The position numbers were made by a program, and so were the translations under genes. Of a DNA stretch of 64,000 nt, positions 20,235 to 28,864 are shown piece by piece. Numbering within the stretch: position 1 is the stretch's first letter; each line of letters starts with the position of its first letter. The notes below the pieces were generated by a model. That model did no database searches. It saw nothing but the letters and a program-made list of their open reading frames with translations, and was not told where the DNA came from. This DNA comes from Afipia clevelandensis ATCC 49720 (lineage in GTDB: Bacteria > Pseudomonadota > Alphaproteobacteria > Rhizobiales > Xanthobacteraceae): NCBI RefSeq assembly GCF_000336555.1, contig NZ_KB375281.1, forward strand, positions 3,385,848 to 3,449,847. Reading direction: 5' to 3'.

Positions 20235-22091
20235 ATGACCTCAAGGTCCGCCAGATTTTTCGGAAACGTCCCAAATGGAATCAAGCTCCGATTCTGGCGC
20301 GGCATGCCGGATGGAGGCGATCACAGCCTTCGTCGGAAGCTGCTGATCGGCACTGGCATCGCGCTCATCTGTACGGCGATCCTTGCCATGAGCGTGATCA
20401 GCCGCTCCTTTGACGACTATCGCCGTGCCCGCGAGAATCTTCACGAGCTTGAAACCTACCGGCTGATTCTGGACACCGCGAATCTGCTCTCGGCCGAACG
20501 CGGGCCGTCGAACAGCGTGCTGGGTGACACCGGCGATGCGCGCGACCTCCTGCGCGAACGGCTGACGTCCTTCCGCGCGCGGTCCGACGCGAGTCTCGAG
20601 CAACTGGTGGCCATCGGCGTTCCCGCGGATTTGCTTGCGGCGACGAAGGCACAGCTTCAGAAGGGGCGGCAGGAAGTCGATCGCGTTTCGGCCATCCCGC
20701 GCGCCAAGCGGAATCTTGACGATGTGCAATCCGTCATCGAGAGCATGTTCGGCGTGGTCGATATTTTCGAGTCCGTGATCGCCTGGAAGGCCGGCATCCT
20801 GACCACCCGGAATCCCGAACTCGCGGCATCCGTGATGACAGGGCGGATGTTCGGCGAGCTGCGCGAGTATGGCGGCCGGATCGCATCACAAATCATGGCG
20901 CCGATCGCGGTTAGCCAGCCGCTGCCGCTGAAAAATCTCGTCGACAGCAACCGGACGCGCGGCCGTATCCTCCAGCTCTGGAACCTGACGGGCGAGCGGC
21001 AAATCGTCAGCCACAACGATCCGCGGCTGCTGACCGATCTGCGTGATGTCGAGGAGCTGTTTTTCGGCGAAGGGCTGGTCCTGTTCGACAATCTGGTTGC
21101 TCAGGGTCGCCTGTCGGGCAACTATTCCATGACGGCGGACGAATTCACCGTTCGCTTTGTCAAGACGCTGAAGCCACTCGAGCGGCTGCGCGGCGATTTC
21201 ATAGATGTCACCATCGAGCGGCTGACCGAACGCCGCATCGTCGCGCTGACCACCCTCACGCTCACGATTGCGATTACCACAGTCATTCTGGCGATTCTTG
21301 CGGGCTTGCTGATCGCGGCCCAGCGCTTTGTCTTCGGGCCGCTGCTGCGCGCACACGATGCGGTGATCGAGCTTGCGGAAGATCGCCCCGGGCCGCCCGA
21401 GTCCGAGGCGCACCATGCCGCCGAGATGCGCCGCCTGTTCGAGGCGATTGCCGTTCTTCGCCGCAGTCTTGCCGAACGCGCGTCGCTGACCAAGAAGCTG
21501 AAGCATCAGGCGGAGACCGACGGTCTGACCGGACTGATGAATCGTCGTGCGCTCGATATGATCGGCGAGAGCCAGGCCAGCAGCAAGGTCATGGCCGACG
21601 GCGCCTGCATGATTCTGATGGACCTCGATCACTTCAAGTCCATCAACGACCGGTATGGACATCTGGAAGGCGACCTTGTGCTGCAGGAAAGCGTGCGGCT
21701 GGTTCGTCCGATGCTCGGACCGAATGACATCTTCGCCCGCTTCGGCGGCGAAGAGTTCGTGGTTCTGGTGCCGGGCTGCAATCTCGACGAAGCCAACGCG
21801 CTGGCCGCAAGGCTTCGCAATGCGCTCGAAGCGCATAAGTTCGTCCTGTCCGACGGCGCGTCGCTCACGGTGACCGCGAGTTTCGGTGTCGCCAGAGGCA
21901 ATCTCGGTCAGTTGGCATGGCGGCGGCTGGTCAAGGCCGCGGATGCCGCGCTATATCGCGCCAAGTCCGACGGGCGCAACTGCGTGCGCCAGTCACTCGC
22001 CCTGCACCCGACACTGGTGCCGGATCTGCCCGGCGATCTGAGCGCGGATGTGCCGCAGCGAAAAACCACCAGCCTGATCGAGCGGCGTTGA
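20235..22091 (+). CDS. Membrane diguanylate cyclase (GGDEF)
   Basis: Makes the second messenger c-di-GMP from two GTP. The 618-residue protein has a membrane helix near residues 35-55, a long periplasmic sensor region (about 56-335), a second helix (about 337-360), and a C-terminal GGDEF domain. The active site is FGGEEF at about residues 503-508. The position of the inhibitory RxxD site reads GPND, so the Arg is missing and product inhibition at that site is unlikely. A LEDRP..HHAAEMRRLFEAI segment before the GGDEF looks like a HAMP-like linker. It appears monocistronic. Confidence 0.92.
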   Translation: MTSRSARFFGNVPNGIKLRFWRGMPDGGDHSLRRKLLIGTGIALICTAILAMSVISRSFDDYRRARENLHELETYRLILDTANLLSAERGPSNSVLGDTGDARDLLRERLTSFRARSDASLEQLVAIGVPADLLAATKAQLQKGRQEVDRVSAIPRAKRNLDDVQSVIESMFGVVDIFESVIAWKAGILTTRNPELAASVMTGRMFGELREYGGRIASQIMAPIAVSQPLPLKNLVDSNRTRGRILQLWNLTGERQIVSHNDPRLLTDLRDVEELFFGEGLVLFDNLVAQGRLSGNYSMTADEFTVRFVKTLKPLERLRGDFIDVTIERLTERRIVALTTLTLTIAITTVILAILAGLLIAAQRFVFGPLLRAHDAVIELAEDRPGPPESEAHHAAEMRRLFEAIAVLRRSLAERASLTKKLKHQAETDGLTGLMNRRALDMIGESQASSKVMADGACMILMDLDHFKSINDRYGHLEGDLVLQESVRLVRPMLGPNDIFARFGGEEFVVLVPGCNLDEANALAARLRNALEAHKFVLSDGASLTVTASFGVARGNLGQLAWRRLVKAADAALYRAKSDGRNCVRQSLALHPTLVPDLPGDLSADVPQRKTTSLIERR

Positions 22092-22164
22092 CTCAGGCCC
22101 AGCGACCTCCGCATCGGTGCGGCGTCATCGCTTGATCCAATCCGGAAGACGCAGTTCCGTTGGG

Positions 22165-23151
22165 CTATTGGCCAGCCAATGCCAGCTGTTTGGCTCCCTC
22201 CATTTTGTGCTTCTGAAACTCTGCCAATAGGCCTTCGTCCGACAGATCGAGCGTCGACGAATGTCTCCAATCGTGATCGGAGACTTCGGCGAGCCGCTCG
22301 ACCACATGGCGGCTGTCCGTCTCAATCGCAAGTTCGCGCCTGGCGTCAAAACTTCCCGGCGTCAGATTGATTGAGCCGACAATCGCGCGCCGTTCGTCCG
22401 CGAGCAGAACTTTGCCATGCAGCTTCAAATGCTTCATGCGGTGAATTTTCGCGCCGACATCTTCCAGGATGCGCAAGCCGCCGACGCCTTCGATCATTTT
22501 CTCGGCCTTCATTTTGTGCGACGGACGGGCCATGATGTGAACCGTCACGCCGCGATTGATCGCGCGCACGATGCGTTCAATGATGACTGTGTCCTGATAG
22601 CGTTCATTCTGGATAAACAGTGTATGGCTTGCCGCATCGATGAACGCCGCGATCCGTTCGCGCCCGTTGTTAGGGCACCATATCAGATTAGACTTTTCAT
22701 GTGGTTCAAATGGAAGGCGCATGAAATCCAGATTGAAGCACTTCACCATTTCATCGACTTCGGCCTTCTTTGTCGTCATCACGGCATAGTCGCGCGTCTC
22801 GGTGAGATCCCGCGTCTCCCAGTTGAGCGACTCGACAAACCCAACCTCGTCGTCGACCACCATCGATTTCTGATGGGTCAGTGCAAAGCTCGGACAGCTA
22901 TCGCGCACGTCGATGCCGGCAGCGATCAGCTTTTTTCGTGCGGCCTCGTTGTCGGCCTTGCCGTTGCGCCGCGCCGGGTTCAGCATCACCCTCACATGAA
23001 CGCCGCGATGGCGTGCCGCGATGACTGCGTTCAGCAAGGTCGGATCGGTGAAAAGAAACATGCGGATGTTGAGCGATTTCACCGCCGCATCGATGGGGTC
23101 GACAAGGGCCGCGGCGGCATCGTCGGGAAGTACGATCAGGGAATGTGACAT
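22165..23151 (-). CDS. Phospholipase D-like protein with two HKD motifs
   Basis: A 328-residue member of the PLD superfamily (cardiolipin synthase / phosphatidyltransferase-like). Both catalytic motifs are intact: HQKSMVVD near residue 97 and HGKVLLAD near 248, each followed by GFVESLNW or AIVGSINLTPGS. There is no signal peptide or membrane helix, so it is probably cytoplasmic or peripheral. It starts 13 bp after the ABC exporter gene and is certainly in its operon. The pair lies divergent to LysR-1, with a copy of the shared 29-bp element between. Confidence 0.88.
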   Translation of the reverse strand: MSHSLIVLPDDAAAALVDPIDAAVKSLNIRMFLFTDPTLLNAVIAARHRGVHVRVMLNPARRNGKADNEAARKKLIAAGIDVRDSCPSFALTHQKSMVVDDEVGFVESLNWETRDLTETRDYAVMTTKKAEVDEMVKCFNLDFMRLPFEPHEKSNLIWCPNNGRERIAAFIDAASHTLFIQNERYQDTVIIERIVRAINRGVTVHIMARPSHKMKAEKMIEGVGGLRILEDVGAKIHRMKHLKLHGKVLLADERRAIVGSINLTPGSFDARRELAIETDSRHVVERLAEVSDHDWRHSSTLDLSDEGLLAEFQKHKMEGAKQLALAGQ

Positions 23152-23163
23152 CTTCGGTCCTTC

Positions 23164-24960
23164 TCACGCTACGTCGGCAAGCGGCGCGCGGGGCGCCGGC
23201 TTGTTCTGGATACGATGGAGCTCCGCGTAGACGCCGCCGAGCGCGATCAGCTCGTCGTTCGTTCCTTCTTCGGCAACAATGCCATCCTTCAGGACGATGA
23301 TTTTATCGGCGTTTCTGATGGTGCTGAGACGATGCGCGATCATGATGACCGTGCGGCCCGCCATCAGCCGCCGCAGGCCCTCGATAACCAGATGCTCGGA
23401 CTCGGTATCGAGCGCCGCGGTCGGTTCATCCAGAATCATGATCGGCGAATTGCGGATCACGGCCCGCGCGATTCCGATTCGCTGACGCTGTCCGCCGGAA
23501 AGCGTATCGCCGCGCTCGCCCACGAGGGAATCATAGCCATTCGGCATACGAGAAATGAACTCGTCCGCATTGGCGACCTTTGCCGCCGCGATGATCTCTT
23601 CATCCGTGGCGCCGGGCCGGCCGTAAGCGATGTTCTCGCGAATTGTGCCGCGAAACAGCACCGTTTCCTGAAGGACAAAACCGATCTGCTCCCGCAGCGC
23701 CGCCAGCTTCATCTCCCGAATATCCTGACCGTCGATCAGAATGCGTCCGAATGTCGTTTCATAGAAACGAGGGATGAGACTGAGGACCGTCGACTTGCCC
23801 GACCCTGTTGGGCCGACAATGCCAACCACCTGTCCCGGGCGAATCTCGAATGAGACATCCCGCAACACGGACGTGTCGTTGTCGTAGCCGAATGCGACGC
23901 GGTCAAAGCGAATGCCGCCAAGGACGCGACCGGGATCTCGGGCGTCATCCGACACGCCGATGATGTCATCGGCAGACAGAATATCCTGGATGCGCTCCAG
24001 CGCGACGGTCGTCTGGGCGACAGCACTGGTCATACTGGCGAGATCTTTGACCGGTTTAAAGAATTTGGCGAGGTAAGCCAGATAAACCGTCAATGCGCCG
24101 GCCGTCATGGTGCCGGCCACGATCAGCGACGTTCCCTTCCAGAGCACAATCGCGGTGCATGCCGCGACGACGACGCTGATCAGCGGCGACAGGACCGATT
24201 TCACCTGCCGCGCGCGGAGCGCGGCGCCGACGGTCGCGTGACTCGCGGCCTCCAGTCGGGCCAGCTCCAAATCCTGGCGGCCGAAAGCCTTGATCGCACG
24301 AACCGAACCCAGGCCTTGCTGAACGACGGACAGCATCTCGCTTTGCCGGGCGCGAACCGCGCGGGTCACTTCCTTCACGGCTTTTTTCAGACGGAAGATA
24401 AAAACCAGCAGGAACGGCGTCACGCCAAGAGCGATCAGCGTAAAATCCCAGTCCAGCCAGAACATGATTCCGACCATGAACACGATGGTGATGAAATCGA
24501 CGAGGATGTCGAGAGTGGAGGACGATGCGAAACTTTGCAGCGTGTCCACGTCAGTCATGATCGTTGAGATCAGGGAGCCGATTTTCGCGTGGTCGTAATA
24601 GCGCAAGGACAGCCGGTGCAGATGCTGATAGATGCGAATCCGGAGGTCGTTCGCCACCCACTGGCCGATGTTCGTCGTGTAGTAGTTGTCGATATAGGTC
24701 GCAATCGCTCCGACGATGGCGATGACAAGTGTCGCCACTCCGGCGAATAGCGCCACGCCCATCGCATGCCGCCCAAATCCATAGTCATGAGCCCAGGCAA
24801 GCCACGCAGGCAGCTGGTGCTGCCCGAGCGCATCGTCCAGGACGAGTTTGAGGGTCCAGGGGGCCGCAAGGCTTGCAGCGATTTCCACCAGCATCGCAAG
24901 GAATACGATGAGCAGCCGTCCCCTGTAGGGGCGTAGCAAATCGATGACGAGACGTATCAT
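23164..24960 (-). CDS. ABC transporter, fused permease and ATPase (lipid/multidrug exporter type)
   Basis: A half-transporter of the MsbA/LmrA type, 598 residues from the ATG at 24960. Six membrane helices occupy about residues 1-300. The nucleotide-binding domain has Walker A GPTGSGKST, a Q-loop, the signature LSGGQRQRIGIARA, Walker B MILDEPTAALD and the H-loop HRL. The frame is open for 31 more codons upstream, but MIRLVIDLLRPYRGR is the usual start. It works as a homodimer exporting lipids or drugs. It is co-transcribed with the PLD-like gene and divergent from LysR-1. Confidence 0.93.
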   Translation of the reverse strand: MIRLVIDLLRPYRGRLLIVFLAMLVEIAASLAAPWTLKLVLDDALGQHQLPAWLAWAHDYGFGRHAMGVALFAGVATLVIAIVGAIATYIDNYYTTNIGQWVANDLRIRIYQHLHRLSLRYYDHAKIGSLISTIMTDVDTLQSFASSSTLDILVDFITIVFMVGIMFWLDWDFTLIALGVTPFLLVFIFRLKKAVKEVTRAVRARQSEMLSVVQQGLGSVRAIKAFGRQDLELARLEAASHATVGAALRARQVKSVLSPLISVVVAACTAIVLWKGTSLIVAGTMTAGALTVYLAYLAKFFKPVKDLASMTSAVAQTTVALERIQDILSADDIIGVSDDARDPGRVLGGIRFDRVAFGYDNDTSVLRDVSFEIRPGQVVGIVGPTGSGKSTVLSLIPRFYETTFGRILIDGQDIREMKLAALREQIGFVLQETVLFRGTIRENIAYGRPGATDEEIIAAAKVANADEFISRMPNGYDSLVGERGDTLSGGQRQRIGIARAVIRNSPIMILDEPTAALDTESEHLVIEGLRRLMAGRTVIMIAHRLSTIRNADKIIVLKDGIVAEEGTNDELIALGGVYAELHRIQNKPAPRAPLADVA

Positions 24961-25076
24961 TTGCCGAATTCCGGGTTGATATTGATGAAAGTCCGAGGGT
25001 TGTGCCGACGCTGGCGGCCTAACGCCCATCCGCCCAACCGGATGCCGGGACACGTACCCCCGGCCTATCGGCCGTT

Positions 25077-25105
25077 CAAATACCGCTTTGATATGAGGCT
25101 ATCGG
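25077..25105 (+). promoter_or_regulatory. Shared 29-bp element, copy 1 (ABC-PLD / LysR-1 divergent promoter)
   Basis: It reads CAAATA-N7-GATA-N6-TATCGG and matches copy 4 at 25 of 29 positions. The CAAATA end faces the ABC-PLD operon start, 117 bp away; the LysR-1 start is 168 bp away on the other side. The T-N11-A spacing of LysR sites is present. It sits in a 312-bp divergent gap. Confidence 0.75.
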
Positions 25106-25272
25106 CGGCGGATATGGCTCCCCTCCGGAAACCCGGATGGCCGGTAAACGGCAGCTGGCGCGGCTCGGTCTGAAAACGCCTTGTGCGACAGATCGGCCCA
25201 TTTGAAGTGCCGCCTCCGGACGGCTACGATTGCCGGATTGATGATGACGTGTGCTCATAAGAACCGGCGATC

Positions 25273-26199
25273 ATGCAGTTCCGGCACCTGCGCTATTTCG
25301 TTAAAATTGTCGAAGCGGGCAGCTTTTCCCGTGCCGCCGCGACGATTCATGTGGCTCAACCCGCATTAAGTCAGCAAATTGCGGACCTGGAAGACCGCAT
25401 GGGCGTGCCGCCGCTCCTGCGGACATCCCGCGGCGTTCGTCCCACCCCTGCCGGGGAAGTGCTTTACCGCGAAGCCTCCTCGATCCTCAAAGAACTTGAG
25501 CAATTGCCCGGCCTGCTGGCATCGGACGGTGCGGATGCCGAGGGCAAGGTGAGCCTCGGCTTTGCCATTTCGCTGTCGGTGCCGATGTCCGGCCCCTTTC
25601 TGGAGGCGTGCCGTGCCAGGATTCCGAAGGTCACGATAAAATTCGCAGACGGGGACAGCGAGTCCCTCGAACAGAGGATCATCTCCAATCAGCTGGACAT
25701 GGCGATCGTATTCGAGGATGAACTGGTTCCCACGTTTTCGCGCGTGCCGCTGTTCCGTCAGCGGATGTTTTTGATCAGCAGCGATCATTTCACCGACCTG
25801 AACGGACCCGTGTCGCTGAAGGACATTGCCTCATTGCCGCTGGTGCTGCCAAGCGCGCCGAATGCACGACGCATGTTGATCGATCGCTCGTTCGCCAATG
25901 ACGGAATGGCGCCCAATGTGATCGCCGAGACCGATACACTTTCGAGCGAACTGTCTGCCATTCGCGCAGGGCTCGCCCACTCCATCCTAAATGCCGGCAT
26001 GATGGGCCAGATCGGCCTCGGCCAGCCTCGGTTGATCGAGCCTCCGATCTGGATGACCTGCTCGATCATATCCTCGAGCGACTTCCCACTGACGCATGCG
26101 GGCGAAGCCGTCCGCGACACGTTGGTGCGTTTCGCCTATGAGCGAATCGAGGCGACCAAGCCGCCTGGCGCCGAATGGATCGGGCCAGCCGTGGACTAG
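25273..26199 (+). CDS. LysR-family transcriptional regulator 1
   Basis: A 308-residue LTTR: winged HTH at residues 1-60 (FRHLRYFVKIVEAGSFSRAA....ALSQQIADLE) and a C-terminal co-inducer domain of periplasmic-binding fold. It closely resembles LysR-2 at 35223 throughout, including the shared residues VIAE.D.LSSELSA in the effector domain. Nac/CynR/Cbl-like members share this N-terminal style. Divergent from the ABC-PLD operon, which is its likely target. Copy 1 of the 29-bp element lies between them. Confidence 0.93.
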   Translation: MQFRHLRYFVKIVEAGSFSRAAATIHVAQPALSQQIADLEDRMGVPPLLRTSRGVRPTPAGEVLYREASSILKELEQLPGLLASDGADAEGKVSLGFAISLSVPMSGPFLEACRARIPKVTIKFADGDSESLEQRIISNQLDMAIVFEDELVPTFSRVPLFRQRMFLISSDHFTDLNGPVSLKDIASLPLVLPSAPNARRMLIDRSFANDGMAPNVIAETDTLSSELSAIRAGLAHSILNAGMMGQIGLGQPRLIEPPIWMTCSIISSSDFPLTHAGEAVRDTLVRFAYERIEATKPPGAEWIGPAVD

Positions 26200-26462
26200 T
26201 TCTTCCGGAAGTGGTCGGGCTTGAGAAGCGTCTTCTGAGCCGGCTGAAACTCCGCCGCACAGGCCGGCGTGAGATTCGCCCTGTTCTGGCCCAGACAAGC
26301 CTCGATCTTCGCGACATTCGGAATATCCGCGCCGCAGAATCTGAACGCATCGCCCATGCAGGCCGATCTCTGATCGGATGTGCCTTGCGCGAAGGCTGCC
26401 GCAGGCAAAGCAATGAAAGCAAGACAGGCAGTGATTGCGATCGAGCTGAATTTCATTGTCAT
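26196..26462 (-). CDS. Small secreted Cys-rich protein
   Basis: An 88-residue exported protein: signal peptide about residues 1-26 (ending AAAFAQG), then a single Cys-rich repeat with the pattern CMGDAFRFCGADIPNVAKIEAC....LTPAC. This 'DAxRFCGxDIPxVxxIxxCL' style is found in Bradyrhizobiaceae secreted cysteine-rich repeat proteins; function unknown. It is convergent with LysR-1 and the stop codons overlap by 4 bp. Copy 2 of the shared element lies 74 bp upstream of its start. Confidence 0.8.
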   Translation of the reverse strand: MTMKFSSIAITACLAFIALPAAAFAQGTSDQRSACMGDAFRFCGADIPNVAKIEACLGQNRANLTPACAAEFQPAQKTLLKPDHFRKN

Positions 26463-26535
26463 GACTGGACCTGTGTTCGAATTGAATTTCAGTTTTGCCG
26501 CTACGATCGGTTTAAGGACGCATCGGAGGAAAACT

Positions 26536-26564
26536 CAAATATCATCTGGATATGGCGATATCGT
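26536..26564 (+). promoter_or_regulatory. Shared 29-bp element, copy 2
   Basis: It reads CAAATA-N7-GATA-N6-TATCG, and its inner dyad GATAT-ggcg-ATATC is perfect. The CAAATA end faces the Cys-rich exported protein gene. It lies in the gap between that gene and the downstream end of the cytochrome c gene. Confidence 0.65.
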
Positions 26565-26612
26565 CGCCAGTTATATGCGCCAACAACGTGATGACTCTTG
26601 GCGGTATGCCGG

Positions 26613-27620
26613 TCATTGCTTCTTCTTGGCGCGCGCGATCGCAGCCCGTATCGGCGCGAAGGGCCCGTATTTGTGCTGCTGCTCGCTGAAGCCGTCAGCA
26701 TAGGGACCGTAGGGCGTATCGACTGGCTTCTGAAGCAGGTCGGGAAAATCCTTTTCGAGCCCCGCCTTTTTCGGGCGCGGCTGCGATATCAGATAGGCCG
26801 CGACATCCCAGGCCTGTTCGACCGTCAGTTGAGGATTTAGATAGTCGGCACCATGCGGCATGTTGAAATGCACGAAATTCGCGGCGGTGATAAGCCGCGC
26901 CATTCCTGCGCCGTCGTTGAAACTGTCCGGTCCCCACAGCGGCGGCATCATGTACCCAAGATCGGTCGTTGGAAGACTGCGCCGGATTCCGGAACCGTCG
27001 GTGTTGTGACAGGCAAGACAGGACTTCACATAAACCGCGCGGCCGCGAACGGGATCGGCTGCGCGCTTGAGTTCGGGCATCGCGCCCGCGCCCAGCCCCG
27101 GCACGATCTGGCCTTGAGCGACACCTGACGAGAGAAATCGAATATAGGCGACGATGGCCTGCATTTCCGGGCTGTCGTTCGGCAACTCGCGCCCGTTCAT
27201 ACTGCGCACCATGCAGGAATTGACCCGATCCACGATGGTAATCTCTGCGCCGCGACGCGCACTGTACTGCGGAAATAATTCGAATAGCCCGAAAATCGGT
27301 AATCCGAATTTCTTTGTGCCGGCCTGTAAGTGACAATTGCTGCACGCAAGATTATTTCCGGCAAATCGCTTTGTCTGGTCGGGCACTTCCGGACCGATCA
27401 GTGCATATGTCGCGGTGACCAGATCGCGGCCCCGGCGTATCTGGCTGCCGAATGCATCGTTCGGTAGCGCCCCGACTTCGGGCACAGTCCAGAGCGCGGG
27501 AGCTTGGGTTTGCGCGGCCGCGAGATTCAGAGGCGCCGTTGCAAGAGCAATTGCCGCCAGCAACGCTATCCGCAATCCAAGCCGTTGGAAATCAAGGAAA
27601 TGAACGCCAGAGAACCGCAT
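26613..27620 (-). CDS. Dihaem c-type cytochrome, TsdA-like (thiosulfate dehydrogenase family)
   Basis: A periplasmic protein of 335 residues. A signal peptide (about 1-37) is followed by a first haem site CSNCH (93-97) and a second CLACH (201-205). Between them is RVNSCMVRSMNG: the Cys at 136 sits where TsdA enzymes have the Cys that ligates haem 1. NGRELPNDSPEM is also typical. TsdA joins two thiosulfates to tetrathionate or works in reverse. The start at 27620 begins the signal sequence; an upstream ATG at 27653 has no RBS. No SoxA partner or quinone reductase gene is adjacent. Confidence 0.83.
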   Translation of the reverse strand: MRFSGVHFLDFQRLGLRIALLAAIALATAPLNLAAAQTQAPALWTVPEVGALPNDAFGSQIRRGRDLVTATYALIGPEVPDQTKRFAGNNLACSNCHLQAGTKKFGLPIFGLFELFPQYSARRGAEITIVDRVNSCMVRSMNGRELPNDSPEMQAIVAYIRFLSSGVAQGQIVPGLGAGAMPELKRAADPVRGRAVYVKSCLACHNTDGSGIRRSLPTTDLGYMMPPLWGPDSFNDGAGMARLITAANFVHFNMPHGADYLNPQLTVEQAWDVAAYLISQPRPKKAGLEKDFPDLLQKPVDTPYGPYADGFSEQQHKYGPFAPIRAAIARAKKKQ

Positions 27621-27797
27621 CGCCCCTCGCACAATGGTTGATCGCACGATCATTCACGTCAGCCCGATTGCAAAGGTTCTGCAGAAGAGCTTCCTTTGCA
27701 AGCACTTTTGGCGAACCCAAAGATCCCAGCCGAATTATCCGGGCCGGCCCTGCCGGGCAATCACGAACCGGCCGGTCTCCGAACCCCATAACTTTCT

Positions 27798-27826
27798 CCG
27801 ATACCCGCATATCAACACCGTATTTG
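27798..27826 (-). promoter_or_regulatory. Shared 29-bp element, copy 3 (cytochrome c / GCG-type protein divergent promoter)
   Basis: On the minus strand it reads CAAATA-N7-GATA-N6-TATCGG and matches copy 4 at 26 of 29 positions, the best pair found. The CAAATA end faces the small secreted protein gene at 28067 (241 bp); the TsdA-like gene start is 178 bp on the other side. Confidence 0.75.
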
Positions 27827-28066
27827 TTTTCCTATCCGGCATCGACGCATATGCCGCCACGTTCAGCGGGGGCGCTGCCAGTTCGACAACCCCATGCCGG
27901 TGCTGACGATGGTGTCTTCACTGGCACACAAGCCCGCCATTCTGAGTGGCGGGTGTGACGCGGTTCAAACTTTAAGAAAGATCGAAGGAGCGCCAAGCCG
28001 AGAGGCAGCGATTGACGCTGCATGGGCTTGGCTTGGCACATCAAAGGCAAAGAGGAGAGAACTTCC

Positions 28067-28399
28067 ATGTTCACATCGAGAATGGGTATCGTCGTCGGTC
28101 TCGCATCGGCAATCGTCATTTCGGTTTGCGCGGCTGCACATGCAACTCCCATCGTTGCACCACTCACCAATCAGGAGTCGCTGACCATTCAGGTCTCCGG
28201 CGGGTGCGGTCCGAATGCCTGGCGCGGCCCATGGGGTCATTGCCGCAACACCCCGTATTACGGTCCGCTGCCGGGCGGCTACTATCAGCCCGCACCGCAT
28301 CCCGTATTCGGCTGCCCGGAAGGCTACTGGCGCGGGCCGTACGGTCACTGCCGCAACACGCCGTTCCACGGCCGCCTGCCAAATGGTCAGTGGCAGTAA
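28067..28399 (+). CDS. Small secreted Gly/Cys-rich repeat protein (GCG / RGPxGHCR type)
   Basis: A 110-residue exported protein. After a signal peptide (about 1-27) come two copies of a short unit: GGCGPNAWRGPWGHCRNTP and FGCPEGYWRGPYGHCRNTP, separated by a PLPGGYY linker. This resembles small GCG-plus-CRxxP repeat proteins frequent in Bradyrhizobiaceae. Function is unknown; each unit has two Cys, likely for disulfides. The ATG at 28067 is backed by AGAGGAGAG. It starts the run of plus-strand genes to 31544. Confidence 0.82.
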   Translation: MFTSRMGIVVGLASAIVISVCAAAHATPIVAPLTNQESLTIQVSGGCGPNAWRGPWGHCRNTPYYGPLPGGYYQPAPHPVFGCPEGYWRGPYGHCRNTPFHGRLPNGQWQ

Positions 28400-28518
28400 G
28401 ATTCCGTTGATTTGAAGAATCGCGCCGCATTTTGTGATCCTTGGCTGACGCAACCTGCGGCGCGATCTCTCTTCGCAATCCCGATTCAAACGCCAAACGC
28501 CTGCACGAGTGATTGAGC

Positions 28519-28848
28519 ATGTCGGATCGAACACGGATCTTTACACAGACTACCAGTCTCGCCAGCCACATCCTGCCGGTATCGGGCACGATGATCGGCG
28601 TTTGCGTCACACTGGTCGGCCTTGTGAAGGTTGCCGAGGCAAGATCGGGCGGCACCCATGTCGATGAGTATGCCGCGCTGGCCGCGGTCTCCTTTCTGGC
28701 ATCGGCCCTCACGTCCTACCTTTCGATCCGCTTCGCAGGGAAAACGAAGCTCTGCGCACGGCTCGAACAAGCCGCGGACATGATCTTCATTCTCGCTCTG
28801 ATGGCTATCACGCTGGTTGCGACGCTGTTTGCTTATGAAGTGATCTGA
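28519..28848 (+). CDS. Small membrane protein, hypothetical
   Basis: About 109 residues with three hydrophobic stretches (near 17-38, 50-70 and 85-108). No family is recognised. It starts 120 bp after the GCG-type gene and ends 16 bp before the DUF4403 gene, so it probably belongs to the same transcript. A TTG two codons upstream of the ATG at 28519 is a less likely start. Confidence 0.7.
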   Translation: MSDRTRIFTQTTSLASHILPVSGTMIGVCVTLVGLVKVAEARSGGTHVDEYAALAAVSFLASALTSYLSIRFAGKTKLCARLEQAADMIFILALMAITLVATLFAYEVI

Positions 28849-28864
28849 ATCACGGGAGCTAACC

